From: Catellatospora sichuanensis
Lineage (GTDB): Bacteria; Actinomycetota; Actinomycetes; Mycobacteriales; Micromonosporaceae
Reading direction: 5' to 3'
Length of the DNA: 64,000 nucleotides
NCBI RefSeq assembly: GCF_007483665.1
Contig: NZ_VIQO01000012.1
Span: 124,001 to 188,000, forward strand
Shown piece by piece: positions 34,071-41,976 of this stretch. The stretch's first letter is position 1. Each line of letters begins with the position of its first letter. The position numbers and the translations under genes were made by a program. The notes under the pieces are model-generated. The model did no database searches. It worked only from the letters and a program-made list of their open reading frames with translations, and had not been told where the DNA came from.

Positions 34071-34756
34071 CACAGATCCGTCTGGTCGTATCCGGTCAGC
34101 ACGGTGACCCGCTGCCCGGAGGTCAGCTCGCCGAGCGCGCTGATCAGGTCGCCGGGCTCGCTGCCCTTCTTGAGCCGCACCGTGTACATCAGCTCGGTGA
34201 GCGCCCCGCCGCGGATCGACTCCATGCTGACGAGCTCGAACTCGGTGGTGAGACGGATGAGCACGTCGGAGATCGCAGCGGTGTACTCACCCTCCGGCGG
34301 CACCTGGACCTTGACGACCTGCCGCTGCACCGACAGCCGGAACCAGCTGAACCGGAACATCACGAAGATGACCAGGCAGATCGAAACGGTCGCGATGACC
34401 GCCAGGCTGTAGAAGCGTGTGCCGACCGCCATCCCGACGGCCATCACCAGGAAGATGAACCCGACGTCGCGGGTCTCCTTGATCGCGTTGCGGAACCGGA
34501 CCACCGACAGGGCGCCGACCAGCGCGAACGCCCGCGCGATGTTGGACCCGACGACCAGCATGATCAGGGAGACCAGCATGCCGAGCACGACCAGCGTCTG
34601 CACGTAGGACTGGCTGTAGGACACGTTGCGGTGCGTGGCCCGGTACACCCAGCCGATGACCGCGCTGAGCAGAAACGACAGCGCCATCGCCAGGACGATG
34701 TCGGTGACGCTGAACGTGCCGGTGAGGTCCTGCAGTTCGAAGTTCATTCCGATCAT
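34070..34756 (-). CDS. DUF4956 membrane protein
   Basis: 228 residues. Three or four transmembrane helices (about 17-37, 48-66, 72-85 and 98-130) with the conserved RAFALVGALSVVRFRNAIKE cytoplasmic/membrane segment, then a soluble C-terminal domain of ferredoxin-like strands (about 150-228). This is the DUF4956 family, regularly found between VTC and CotH genes. Start ATG 34756 overlaps the VTC stop, and its own stop overlaps the CotH start, so the three are tightly coupled. Probably the membrane component of a phosphate-polymer or cell-surface assembly. Confidence 0.85.
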   Translation of the reverse strand: MIGMNFELQDLTGTFSVTDIVLAMALSFLLSAVIGWVYRATHRNVSYSQSYVQTLVVLGMLVSLIMLVVGSNIARAFALVGALSVVRFRNAIKETRDVGFIFLVMAVGMAVGTRFYSLAVIATVSICLVIFVMFRFSWFRLSVQRQVVKVQVPPEGEYTAAISDVLIRLTTEFELVSMESIRGGALTELMYTVRLKKGSEPGDLISALGELTSGQRVTVLTGYDQTDL

Positions 34757-35667
34757 GCCTTCGTGCTCGGGGCCGCCGCGGCGGCGGCGTCGGGGGTCGC
34801 AAGGTGCGGTTCGGGCGGGTCGGCGTCGTGGTCGGGCACATGGAAGACCGAGCGCGGCGCCCGGCCGAACGCCTCGACGCTCTGGCAGTACTTCGACACC
34901 CGCGCCACGGACAGCTCGGCGCGGGCGGCCAGGTCGGTCAGCCAGTACGGCACGCGGTCGTTGGCCTTGACCTCCAGCACCGACATCGACGCCGGGATGA
35001 TCAGCCGGTTCTGCGCGTCGGAGCCCAGGTGGAACTCGCGGTCGCGGCCGCGCACGCGGTGGTCGAGGGTGACCCGCAGACCCAGGTCGGCGTCGTGGCC
35101 GACGTAGGCCTCGCGCTGGTAGCCGGTCATCGCGACCGGCCGCAGGTCGAGCCCCTGCAGCAGGCCGAGAACCTCCTGGACGAAGGCGGTCTCCCCGGGC
35201 CGGTGCCGGACCATCTGCCGGCCGTCGCACAGCAGCCGCGCATCGCCGTAGGGCAGCGCGACCCGGCGCTTCTGCGTGACCCGGTTGACCCGCTGCTTGA
35301 TCTCCACGTACACCGTGGTGTCGTCGTCGATCGCGACGCGGTCGCCGTAGTGCCGGACGCGCAACTTGCGCCGGAACCGCAGGCCTTCGATCTTCTCCCA
35401 GTAGAAGCGCAGCAGCCTGGTGTCGTAGTAGACGCTCCACACGCCGTAGCCGCCGCCGACGGCGTGGCTGTCGAGATCGAGCCTGGCCCGCAGTTCGTCG
35501 CGGATCGCAGGCAGCCGCGACGTGTGCACCAGATACTTGATCTCGTAGCGGTTGAACGCGTGCAGCGTGCTCGGCGCGCGCAGGGCGTGGCCGCCGCGGT
35601 CGTCGGCCGTCCGGGGCAGCGGGTCAGGGCCGGATCCCGGCGGCGCGGAGCGGGGACGCAGACGCAT
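34753..35667 (-). CDS. VTC-domain polyphosphate polymerase-like protein
   Basis: 304 residues with AGGAAGG before the ATG. The tunnel-forming VTC core is recognisable: RYEIKYLVH, VYYDTRLLRFYWEKI, RRKLRVRHYG, VYVEIKQRVN, YQREAYVG, LRVTLDH and SVLEVKAND. The paired basic and acidic residues line the ATP/polyphosphate tunnel in the yeast enzyme. Unlike yeast Vtc4 there is no SPX domain or fused membrane part; the DUF4956 neighbour probably supplies that. Likely makes polyphosphate or a related polymer at the membrane. Confidence 0.86.
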   Translation of the reverse strand: MRLRPRSAPPGSGPDPLPRTADDRGGHALRAPSTLHAFNRYEIKYLVHTSRLPAIRDELRARLDLDSHAVGGGYGVWSVYYDTRLLRFYWEKIEGLRFRRKLRVRHYGDRVAIDDDTTVYVEIKQRVNRVTQKRRVALPYGDARLLCDGRQMVRHRPGETAFVQEVLGLLQGLDLRPVAMTGYQREAYVGHDADLGLRVTLDHRVRGRDREFHLGSDAQNRLIIPASMSVLEVKANDRVPYWLTDLAARAELSVARVSKYCQSVEAFGRAPRSVFHVPDHDADPPEPHLATPDAAAAAAPSTKA

Positions 35668-35910
35668 GCGTGTGCCTTCCTCTCGTCCGAGGGCCCGCCA
35701 CCACCCGGCACCGGGTGAACGGCTGATGGACCCAGGATGTCCAGCAGGTCAACGCGAACCAGGGTGAGCGGCGATTCTCCAGACCCCGCCAGGAGACCCT
35801 GGGAATCAGCTGAGAACCACACCACCGGCACCGACGGCGCTGACCCGTGGACGGTCACGGCCTCACTACGGCCGTTCGCGGCCGGTCCACGGATCAGCGG
35901 TGGCGGGCGG

Positions 35911-36291
35911 TCAGCCGCCGAGGTAGATGACCGCGTCGATCTCGATGTCGAACCCGTCGAGCGCCACCGGCACGGTGGTGCGGGCGGGCAGGTTCGTGGT
36001 GCCGAAGAACTCGACATAGATCTCGTTCATGGCCGCGAAGTCGGCGAAGTCGCGCAGGTAAACCCCCACCCGCACGGCCTGGCTCAGGTCGCCGCCGACG
36101 GCCCGCGCCACCGTCGCCAGGTTGGTGAAAGCGGCTCTGGCCTGCTCGGCGAAGCCGCCGGTCACCCACGTGCCGTCCGGCAGCACGGGACAGGCGCCGG
36201 CCAGGAACGCGAAGTCGCCGGCGACCACGGCGTGCGAGTACGGCCCGCCGGGCGGCGCCGCCCCTTCAGCATTGACGATCTTCTTCGGCAC
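35911..36291 (-). CDS. RidA-family (YjgF/YER057c/UK114) protein
   Basis: 126 residues, family length, with GTG start and GGAGG upstream. The RidA core is present: GPYSHAVVAGDFAFLAG, VGVYLRDFADFAAMNEIYVE and PARTTVPVALDGFDIEIDAV. The Arg of PARTTV is the residue that binds the imine substrate carboxylate in active RidA. Members hydrolyse reactive enamines/imines. It stands alone on this strand downstream of a 140-base gap. Confidence 0.88.
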   Translation of the reverse strand: MPKKIVNAEGAAPPGGPYSHAVVAGDFAFLAGACPVLPDGTWVTGGFAEQARAAFTNLATVARAVGGDLSQAVRVGVYLRDFADFAAMNEIYVEFFGTTNLPARTTVPVALDGFDIEIDAVIYLGG

Positions 36292-36429
36292 GGTCGGCCT
36301 CCATGTCGGACTGTGTACGGACGGTGCACCTGCCCGCCATCATCGCCGAGCCGCGAACCGAGCGCAGCGGCCGTCCCAGCCGGGTGCGTCGGCACGGCGT
36401 GCCCGCAGCCGCCCGCAGCATCGCCGGCC

Positions 36430-36810
36430 TCAATCGTCGGCGGACTCGTCCGGATGTGCCCGGACGGGCAGCCCGACCAGCTCGAACGGGTGGACGGTCA
36501 ACCGGTACTGCTCGGCGGTCAGTTGTTCCGGTTTCCAGAGCGCGGCGGCCGCCTTCAGCGTGGCACCGATCGCACCGCTGATCGCACCGACCCGGTAGGA
36601 CCAGAACTGCGGCCCACGCGCCCGCAGGTCGGCCCGGATGCGACCGTCCAGCTTGCTGAACGCCGCCGCCGACAGCTTGGGCGCGGGCAGTCTGCCGTGC
36701 GCCCGGAAGACCTCCATCCGCGCCTCGTCGACGCGGTCGATGTCGTCCGCGCTCAACTGCGTGGCAGCCACGATGAACCGATCGACCTCGACCGGGAAAA
36801 CGATCGCCAT
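36430..36810 (-). CDS. hypothetical protein (126 aa)
   Basis: Start ATG 36810 (MAIVFPVEVDRFIVAATQLS). Mixed helical protein with KLSAAAFSKLDGRIRADLRA and a C-terminal VHPFELVGLPVRAHPDES. No signal peptide or membrane segment, and no family recognised. Codon bias is normal for the window. Confidence 0.6.
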   Translation of the reverse strand: MAIVFPVEVDRFIVAATQLSADDIDRVDEARMEVFRAHGRLPAPKLSAAAFSKLDGRIRADLRARGPQFWSYRVGAISGAIGATLKAAAALWKPEQLTAEQYRLTVHPFELVGLPVRAHPDESADD

Positions 36811-36915
36811 CCGGACCCGTCCTCTCACCACCCGCCAGGAAACGAACAAGATCCTATGAGCCGGGTACGACGGCCCGCGGCTGCGCCGGGCGCAGGGTGC
36901 CAGGTGCCGCGAGAC

Positions 36916-37470
36916 CTAGCGCGCCACCTGCTGCAACAAGCCGTGCACGAACATCAGCCGGTGCACCGCGCCCGCAGCGTCGGGCACGTCCACTCCCCAG
37001 CGGGCCGGCACCTCAGGATCGCGCTGTCGTGCGTCCGGGAACCTGGCCAGCACGTCCCCCACCACACACGACCACGGCGCGAGCCGGTCCACCGCGCCCA
37101 GTTCCGGCACGAGTGCGTCCGCCGACCGGACCAGCCACCCGTGCAGCACGAAGCCTTCCGTGCCGACCAGCGCCTCCCAGCGCAGGTCCGGCCACAGGCC
37201 CGGCAGCCGCCACTGGTGCGCCGTCAGCATCGCGTCCCCGTAGGGCACCTGCCGCCGTTGTTCGGCCGGGCCGAGCACCGCCTCGTACAACGCCAGGCCC
37301 TTCGGCGCCGACCTCGACCGCTGCAACGTCTGCCACCGGTTGTGCGCCGCCATGTACTCCGCATGCGTGGCCGACAGTTCAGCACAGGCCGCCTCGACCA
37401 GCTCAGGCTGGAAATCGGCCATGCGGCGCAGCAGCATGAGCTGGAACTCCCGCCGCGCGAACCCCTTCAC
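36916..37470 (-). CDS. hypothetical protein (184 aa)
   Basis: GTG start at 37470. Notable segments are ELVEAACAELSATHAEYMAA and PWSCVVGDVLARFPDARQRD. Two Trp-rich patches (HQWRLPGLWPDLRWEALVG). No membrane helices. Not recognised; it diverges from the metallopeptidase gene by about 110 bases. Confidence 0.6.
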   Translation of the reverse strand: MKGFARREFQLMLLRRMADFQPELVEAACAELSATHAEYMAAHNRWQTLQRSRSAPKGLALYEAVLGPAEQRRQVPYGDAMLTAHQWRLPGLWPDLRWEALVGTEGFVLHGWLVRSADALVPELGAVDRLAPWSCVVGDVLARFPDARQRDPEVPARWGVDVPDAAGAVHRLMFVHGLLQQVAR

Positions 37471-37579
37471 GTCGCGAGCGTATGGCAGCGGTGCATCTCA
37501 CCGCACTGCAACCGACTGAACACGCGCCAGAGTGGGCATCGGGTTGCAACATGGAACTCCCCGTGAAAGGACGGAGCCG

Positions 37580-38308
37580 ATGCCCGCCCGTTCCCGCACC
37601 CGCTGGACCGTCGCGCTCACCGCAGCCGCCGTGCTGACCCTCGGCTGCGGCACGCTGCCTGACCCGACGCTGCCCGAGGACCCCACCTCCCCGCCCACCG
37701 CGCCTCAGACGACCCCGACCGCCAAGGTCGACGGCACCAAGACCGTCGCGGAGTTCCAGGAGGACGCCAAGGACGCCGTCGACCTCGCCGAGAGCTACTG
37801 GTCGGCCGTGTTCGACGCCTCCGGCGTCACCTTCCGGCCCGTCGGCGCCGTCCGGCCGTATCGCGACAGCGGCGACCTCGCCTGCGGCCGCGAACCGATC
37901 CCCGCCGACAACGCCGTCTACTGCCCGGCCGGCGACTTCATCGCCTACGACGCCGACTGGGCCGTCACCGCTTTCCGCCGCATCGGCGACGCGTTCGTCT
38001 TCTACCTGCTCGGCCACGAGTACGCGCACGCCGTCCAGGCCCGCCTGGGTGTCGAACACCGCTACGGCATCGACCACGAACTCCAGGCCGACTGTATGGC
38101 CGGCGCCTACCTGGGCGACTCGGTCCGCCGCGGCGACCTCAGCCTTGCCGACGGCGACCTGGACGAGTTCCGCAGCGGGCTGCTCGCCGTCGGCGACCCC
38201 GAAGACCAGCCCTGGTTCGCCCCCGAATCCCATGGCACGGTCGCCCAGCGCACCGATGCGTTCTTCTCCGGCTACGAGAAGTCCCTGAAGACCTGTGGTC
38301 TCAGCTGA
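37580..38308 (+). CDS. putative neutral zinc metallopeptidase lipoprotein
   Basis: 242 residues, ATG behind AAAGGACGGAGCCG. The signal ends in a lipobox-like LTLGCG, so the protein is probably lipid-anchored. A Pro/Thr linker precedes the catalytic domain. YLLGHEYAHAVQARLG carries the HExxH zinc motif, and ELQADCMAGAYLGD carries the second Glu and the ADC motif typical of the neutral zinc metallopeptidase (YpfJ-like) family. Terminator-like hairpins follow the stop. Confidence 0.83.
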   Translation: MPARSRTRWTVALTAAAVLTLGCGTLPDPTLPEDPTSPPTAPQTTPTAKVDGTKTVAEFQEDAKDAVDLAESYWSAVFDASGVTFRPVGAVRPYRDSGDLACGREPIPADNAVYCPAGDFIAYDADWAVTAFRRIGDAFVFYLLGHEYAHAVQARLGVEHRYGIDHELQADCMAGAYLGDSVRRGDLSLADGDLDEFRSGLLAVGDPEDQPWFAPESHGTVAQRTDAFFSGYEKSLKTCGLS

Positions 38309-38360
38309 CCGGACCCTGACCTGAGTCCGGTGGGGCGGGCCTTGTCCTGGCCGTCCCACC
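38308..38360 (+). terminator. terminator region after the metallopeptidase gene
   Basis: ACCGGAC/GTCCGGT (38308-38331) and an overlapping GGTGGGGCGGGCC/GGCCGTCCCACC with one mismatch (about 38329-38360) can form alternative hairpins just after the stop. Confidence 0.5.
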
Positions 38361-38483
38361 GAACCGTCCGCGGTGTGTAGGAAATCGCCATACGGCAAAC
38401 TTTTTACGTAAGACATCTTCATAGATGGATTGACATGTAATAGATTCACGCCGTCCCCGTCCCTCTCCCCCAGAGGTGAACAC
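38361..38483 (+). promoter_or_regulatory. AT-rich leader/promoter of the amidase gene
   Basis: An AT-rich stretch (about 38385-38450) includes a run of Ts and TTGACA at 38430-38435, but no clear -10 at the right spacing. Composition marks it as the promoter/leader region. It does not show the conserved elements of the cyclic-di-AMP riboswitch known upstream of some actinobacterial lytic enzymes. Confidence 0.35.
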
Positions 38484-39122
38484 ATGAACGGCAGCTTCAG
38501 CCTGCGCCGGCGCACTCTGCTCGCCGCGGCCGCGGGCCTGGCCGCGGCACCCTTCGCCGCCGCACCGGCCTTCGCGGCCGTGCCCAAGGTCTACCTCGAC
38601 CCCGGCCACGGCGGCACCGACGGCGGCGCGGTCGCCAACGGCCTGCAGGAGAAGACCCTCACCCTCAACATCGCCCTGCAGACCCGCGACATCCTCAAGG
38701 CGAGCTACAGCGTCGACGTGCGCATGTCGCGCACCACCGACATCACCCGCAGCCTGGCCTACCGCACCGACGACGCCAACGCCTGGGGTGCCACGATCTT
38801 CGTCAGCATCCACATCAACGCAGGCGGCGGCACCGGCTTCGAGAGCTACCGCTATCCCGGCACCGGTGCGACCACCCAGCGCCTGCACAGCCTCGTGCAC
38901 AGCAACGTGCTCAGCAACATGCGCTCGGTCGCCGCGGTCACCGACCGCGGCCAGAAGACCGCCAACCTGCACGTGCTGCGCGAGTCGAACATGCCCGCCG
39001 TGCTCACCGAGAACCTGTTCATCGACACGGTCGCCAACGCCAACCTGCTCAAGCGCGCCGACTTCATCACCGCGACCGCCCGCGGGCACGCCCGCGGCAT
39101 CGCCGCCTTCCTGGGACTCTGA
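38484..39122 (+). CDS. Tat-exported N-acetylmuramoyl-L-alanine amidase (Amidase_3)
   Basis: 212 residues. Twin-arginine signal SLRRRTLLAAAAGLAAAPF, cleavage near APAFA-AV. The catalytic zinc residues are in YLDPGHGGTDGGAVANGLQE (His and Glu) and VSIHINAGGGTGFESY (second His); LTENLFIDTVANANLL contains the catalytic Glu. It cleaves the lactyl-peptide bond of peptidoglycan outside the cell. Catalytic domain only, without a cell-wall-binding domain. A terminator hairpin follows. Confidence 0.9.
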   Translation: MNGSFSLRRRTLLAAAAGLAAAPFAAAPAFAAVPKVYLDPGHGGTDGGAVANGLQEKTLTLNIALQTRDILKASYSVDVRMSRTTDITRSLAYRTDDANAWGATIFVSIHINAGGGTGFESYRYPGTGATTQRLHSLVHSNVLSNMRSVAAVTDRGQKTANLHVLRESNMPAVLTENLFIDTVANANLLKRADFITATARGHARGIAAFLGL

Positions 39123-39140
39123 GTCCGGCCACCACCGACC

Positions 39141-39175
39141 GGTGCGGGCCTGCCGCACTCCCACGGGCCCGCACC
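39141..39175 (+). terminator. terminator hairpin after the amidase gene
   Basis: GGTGCGGGCC pairs perfectly with GGCCCGCACC across a 15-base loop, 18 bases after the stop. Confidence 0.7.
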
Positions 39176-39222
39176 GCCGCCGAACCACTACGACCCGGCA
39201 AGCCCCGCTCGATGCGAGCCCT

Positions 39223-39489
39223 TCACACCCTGACCGCGATGCCCGAGCTCGTCTCGACGAACAGGCCGACCAGCCCTGCGCCAAACGTGCCCACCGCCAG
39301 CATGACGATCAAGAGCCCCACCGCGGCAGCGGTCATGGCGAGCCCGAATCGCACCAGGTGCTGCCTGCGGTATTCCACCGGTGCGAAGGCGACACCGTTG
39401 CTCATACCCGCGACGAAAACCGGATCACTGGCGCGGGTGTACTCGGCCAGCCCTTCCAGAAGTTCCTGCTCCTCCGAACGCAGCGACAT
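39223..39489 (-). CDS. DUF3040-family small membrane protein
   Basis: 88 residues, ATG 39489 with GGAGGTGGA upstream. MSLRSEEQELLEGLAEYTRA is the DUF3040 signature start, followed by two transmembrane helices in the C-terminal half. DUF3040 proteins are common actinobacterial envelope proteins of unknown role. Confidence 0.78.
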   Translation of the reverse strand: MSLRSEEQELLEGLAEYTRASDPVFVAGMSNGVAFAPVEYRRQHLVRFGLAMTAAAVGLLIVMLAVGTFGAGLVGLFVETSSGIAVRV

Positions 39490-39511
39490 CGCTCCACCTC
39501 CTGCGCTCCAG

Positions 39512-39979
39512 TTACCCCGCACATGCGCTTGCATACCGTCCGCCGCGCAACGTTCGGTGGATCAACGCCGAACAGGTCTGCCGGAAACGATCGGAAGGCG
39601 AGTCGTACCCGGGCTCGCCGGTCACCGGCGCCTGGGCCCTGCCCCGGATCAGCCGCACCCCGCTGCCGGTCAGCTCCGCGGCCGTCTCGGCGTCGTCCCA
39701 GTCGTGTGTGGCCTGGTCGCGGATACGCCGGGCGACCATGGACCAGTCCGACGCGACCGTGGCGGCACCGGCCAGCCGCGGCACCCGGTGCGCCTCCGCC
39801 AGCACGTTGCCCGCGCGGACCATCATCTTCGTCGGCACGCAGGCCCAGTTGTGGCACTCCCCGCCGAGCAGGTGCTCCTCGACGCCGACGACCGTCAGCC
39901 CACCGTCGCGCAGCCGGTGGGCGACGTCCTGACCGGCCACGCCGAGTCCGATGACCACCGCGTCCACCTGCTCACCCAT
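39512..39979 (-). pseudogene. truncated pyridine nucleotide-disulfide oxidoreductase
   Basis: Starts as a normal family member: VDAVVIGLGVAGQDVAHRLR (FAD-binding Rossmann loop), GGECHNWACVPTKMMVRAGN (redox-active CxxxxC) and up to IRGRAQ near residue 114. After that the sequence loses family character and stops at about 155 residues, where mercuric reductase or lipoamide-dehydrogenase-like enzymes have about 460. The NAD domain and dimer interface are missing, so it cannot be functional. Confidence 0.75.
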
Positions 39980-40135
39980 GTACGGGCAGTGCCCTGACGG
40001 CCGCTTTTGCAAACCAGGCACGGGCGCGCGCCCGACCAGGCCCGGTTGACACGCGACGACGGATCCTCTTGTCTGGCTGCCGACGATGATCCAGCACCGG
40101 TGCGGCAGGCAACGGCTGGAGACGGGAGATCGCCG

Positions 40136-41248
40136 ATGGGACTGCAGGCGCCACTGTGGCGGGCCGTCACCGTGTTCCGGGTGGCCGCGCTCGTGTACGC
40201 CACCGTCCTGATGCTCGCCGGCTTCCGCGACTTCACCCGCCCCTGGCTGGGTTGGGCCGTGCTCGCCGCGATGATCGCCTGGACCGCCGTCACCGGCGTG
40301 CGCTACCACGATCCCGCGGGCCGCAACCGGACCTGGCTGGCCGCCGACCTGGCCGTCACCCTGGTGTGCCTGCTCGCGTCCACGCTGGTCGTGCCGGCCG
40401 CCAAACTCGGCACCGGCGGGCCCACCCTGCCGATGGCCTGGGTCGCCGGAGCGGTGCTGGTCTGGGCGCTACGCGGCGGACGGCGCGCCGGCGGCATCGC
40501 CGCGCTCATCATCGGCGCGGCCGACCTGTTCCTGCGCGGCGAGGTCACCTCCGCCACGGTCAACGGCACGGTGCTGCTGCTGCTCGCTGGCGGGGTCATG
40601 GGCTACGTGTCCCGGTTGACCGACGACGCCGAGACGCGGCTGCAGCGGGCCACGGAGCTGGAAGCCGCGACCCGCGAGCGCGAGCGGCTGGCCCGTGGCA
40701 TCCACGACTCGGTCCTGCAGGTGCTGGCGCTGGTCCAGCGGCGCGGCACGGAACTGGGCGGCGAGGCCGCCGAGCTGGGACGGCTGGCCGGGGAGCAGGA
40801 GGCCGTGCTGCGCGCGCTGGTGGGCGTGCACGATACGGCCCCGACCGCGGGCAGCGCCGATCTGCGGCTGCTGCTGGGACGGCACGGCTCGCCGCGGGTC
40901 ACCGTCGCCATGCCCGCGACGCCCGTACTGCTGCCTGCGGCGGTCGCGGCCGAGCTGGCCGCGGCTGCCGGCACCGCGCTGGACAACGTCGCCACCCACT
41001 GCGGTCCCGGGGCGCGGGCCTGGGTGCTGGTCGAGCAGGAGCCGGACGCGGTCACCGTGTCCATCCGTGACGACGGGCCGGGCATCGCGCCGGGCCGGCT
41101 CGCTGAGGCCGCGGCGTCGGGCCGGCTCGGGGTGGCGCAGTCGATCCAGGGCCGCATCCGTGACCTCGGCGGGGCCGTCGCCATCACCAGCGGACCCGGC
41201 CAGGGCACCGAGGTGGAACTGCGCGTGCCGCTGCCCCGACTAGGCTGA
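40136..41248 (+). CDS. MacS-like sensor histidine kinase
   Basis: 370 residues. Six hydrophobic helices (about 10-160) form the sensor, then a coiled linker (TRLQRATELEAATRERERLA) and the HisKA_3-type box RGIHDSVLQVLALVQRRG. The C-terminal ATPase domain ends SIRDDGPGIAPGRLAEAAAS with a glycine-rich lid. The H-box with VLQVLALVQRRG is what I remember of the MacS family of Streptomyces. The partner regulator follows five bases later. The gene lies directly upstream of the ketosynthase-oxidase operon. Confidence 0.87.
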   Translation: MGLQAPLWRAVTVFRVAALVYATVLMLAGFRDFTRPWLGWAVLAAMIAWTAVTGVRYHDPAGRNRTWLAADLAVTLVCLLASTLVVPAAKLGTGGPTLPMAWVAGAVLVWALRGGRRAGGIAALIIGAADLFLRGEVTSATVNGTVLLLLAGGVMGYVSRLTDDAETRLQRATELEAATRERERLARGIHDSVLQVLALVQRRGTELGGEAAELGRLAGEQEAVLRALVGVHDTAPTAGSADLRLLLGRHGSPRVTVAMPATPVLLPAAVAAELAAAAGTALDNVATHCGPGARAWVLVEQEPDAVTVSIRDDGPGIAPGRLAEAAASGRLGVAQSIQGRIRDLGGAVAITSGPGQGTEVELRVPLPRLG

Positions 41249-41253
41249 CCGTC

Positions 41254-41895
41254 GTGGTGGACGTGATGGTGGTCGACGACCATCCGATGTGGCGCGACGG
41301 TGTGGCCCGTGACCTCACCGACGCCGGCTACACGGTGGTCGCCGCGGTGGGCGAGGGCGGGCAGGCGGTGCGTATCGGCCCGTCGGTGCGCCCCGACGTC
41401 GTCGTGCTCGACCTGCAGTTGCCGGACCTGTCCGGGGTGGAGGTCATCCGTGGCCTGGTCGCGGTCCTGCCACAGGTGCGGGTGCTGGTCCTGTCGGCCA
41501 GCGGCGAGCAGCAGGACGTGCTCGACGCGGTCAAGGCCGGCGCGGCCGGATATCTGCTGAAGTCGGCGGCGCGGGAGGAGTTCCTGGACGCGGTGCGGCG
41601 TACCGCCGAGGGCGATGCGGTGTTCACGGCCGGGCTCGCGGGCCTGGTGCTGGGCGAGTACCGGCGGCTGGCCGCCGCGCCCGGGGACGGCCCGGACGCG
41701 CCTCGGCTCAGCGAACGCGAGACCGAGGTGCTGCGCCTGGTTGCGAAAGGGCTTACCTACCGGCAGATCGCCGAGCGGCTGACGTTGTCGCACCGCACGG
41801 TGCAGAACCATGTGCAGAACACGTTGGGCAAGTTGCAGCTGCACAACCGGGTGGAACTGGTGCGCTACGCCATCGAGCAGGGCCTGGACGACTGA
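41254..41895 (+). CDS. MacR-like LuxR-family response regulator
   Basis: 213 residues, GTG start. Receiver: MVVDDHPMWRDGVARDLTDA, phospho-Asp in DVVVLDLQLPDLSG and Lys in YLLKSAAREE. DNA-binding: LSERETEVLRLVAKGLTYRQ followed by RTVQNHVQNTLGKLQL. It pairs with the kinase just upstream. It ends 81 bases before the ketosynthase start, and TGAGTAC, the half-site of the reported MacR operator, lies in that gap at 41904-41910. Confidence 0.9.
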   Translation: MVDVMVVDDHPMWRDGVARDLTDAGYTVVAAVGEGGQAVRIGPSVRPDVVVLDLQLPDLSGVEVIRGLVAVLPQVRVLVLSASGEQQDVLDAVKAGAAGYLLKSAAREEFLDAVRRTAEGDAVFTAGLAGLVLGEYRRLAAAPGDGPDAPRLSERETEVLRLVAKGLTYRQIAERLTLSHRTVQNHVQNTLGKLQLHNRVELVRYAIEQGLDD

Positions 41896-41903
41896 GCGTG
41901 CGC

Positions 41904-41910
41904 TGAGTAC
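41904..41910 (+). promoter_or_regulatory. possible MacR half-site before the ketosynthase gene
   Basis: TGAGTAC matches one complete half of the published Streptomyces MacR operator (TGAGTACnnGTACTCA). The other half is not conserved here. It sits 67 bases before the ketosynthase ATG. A seven-base match alone is weak evidence. Confidence 0.25.
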
Positions 41911-41976
41911 TGCGCACATCGCGGTTGAGTGCCTGAGCGGATTCGCCCGCGCCGCCCGGCTGGCTGAATCGGGTGC

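Noticed and set aside
38385-38483. Possible cyclic-di-AMP riboswitch before the amidase
   Set aside because: The expected conserved blocks are absent and the leader is too short.
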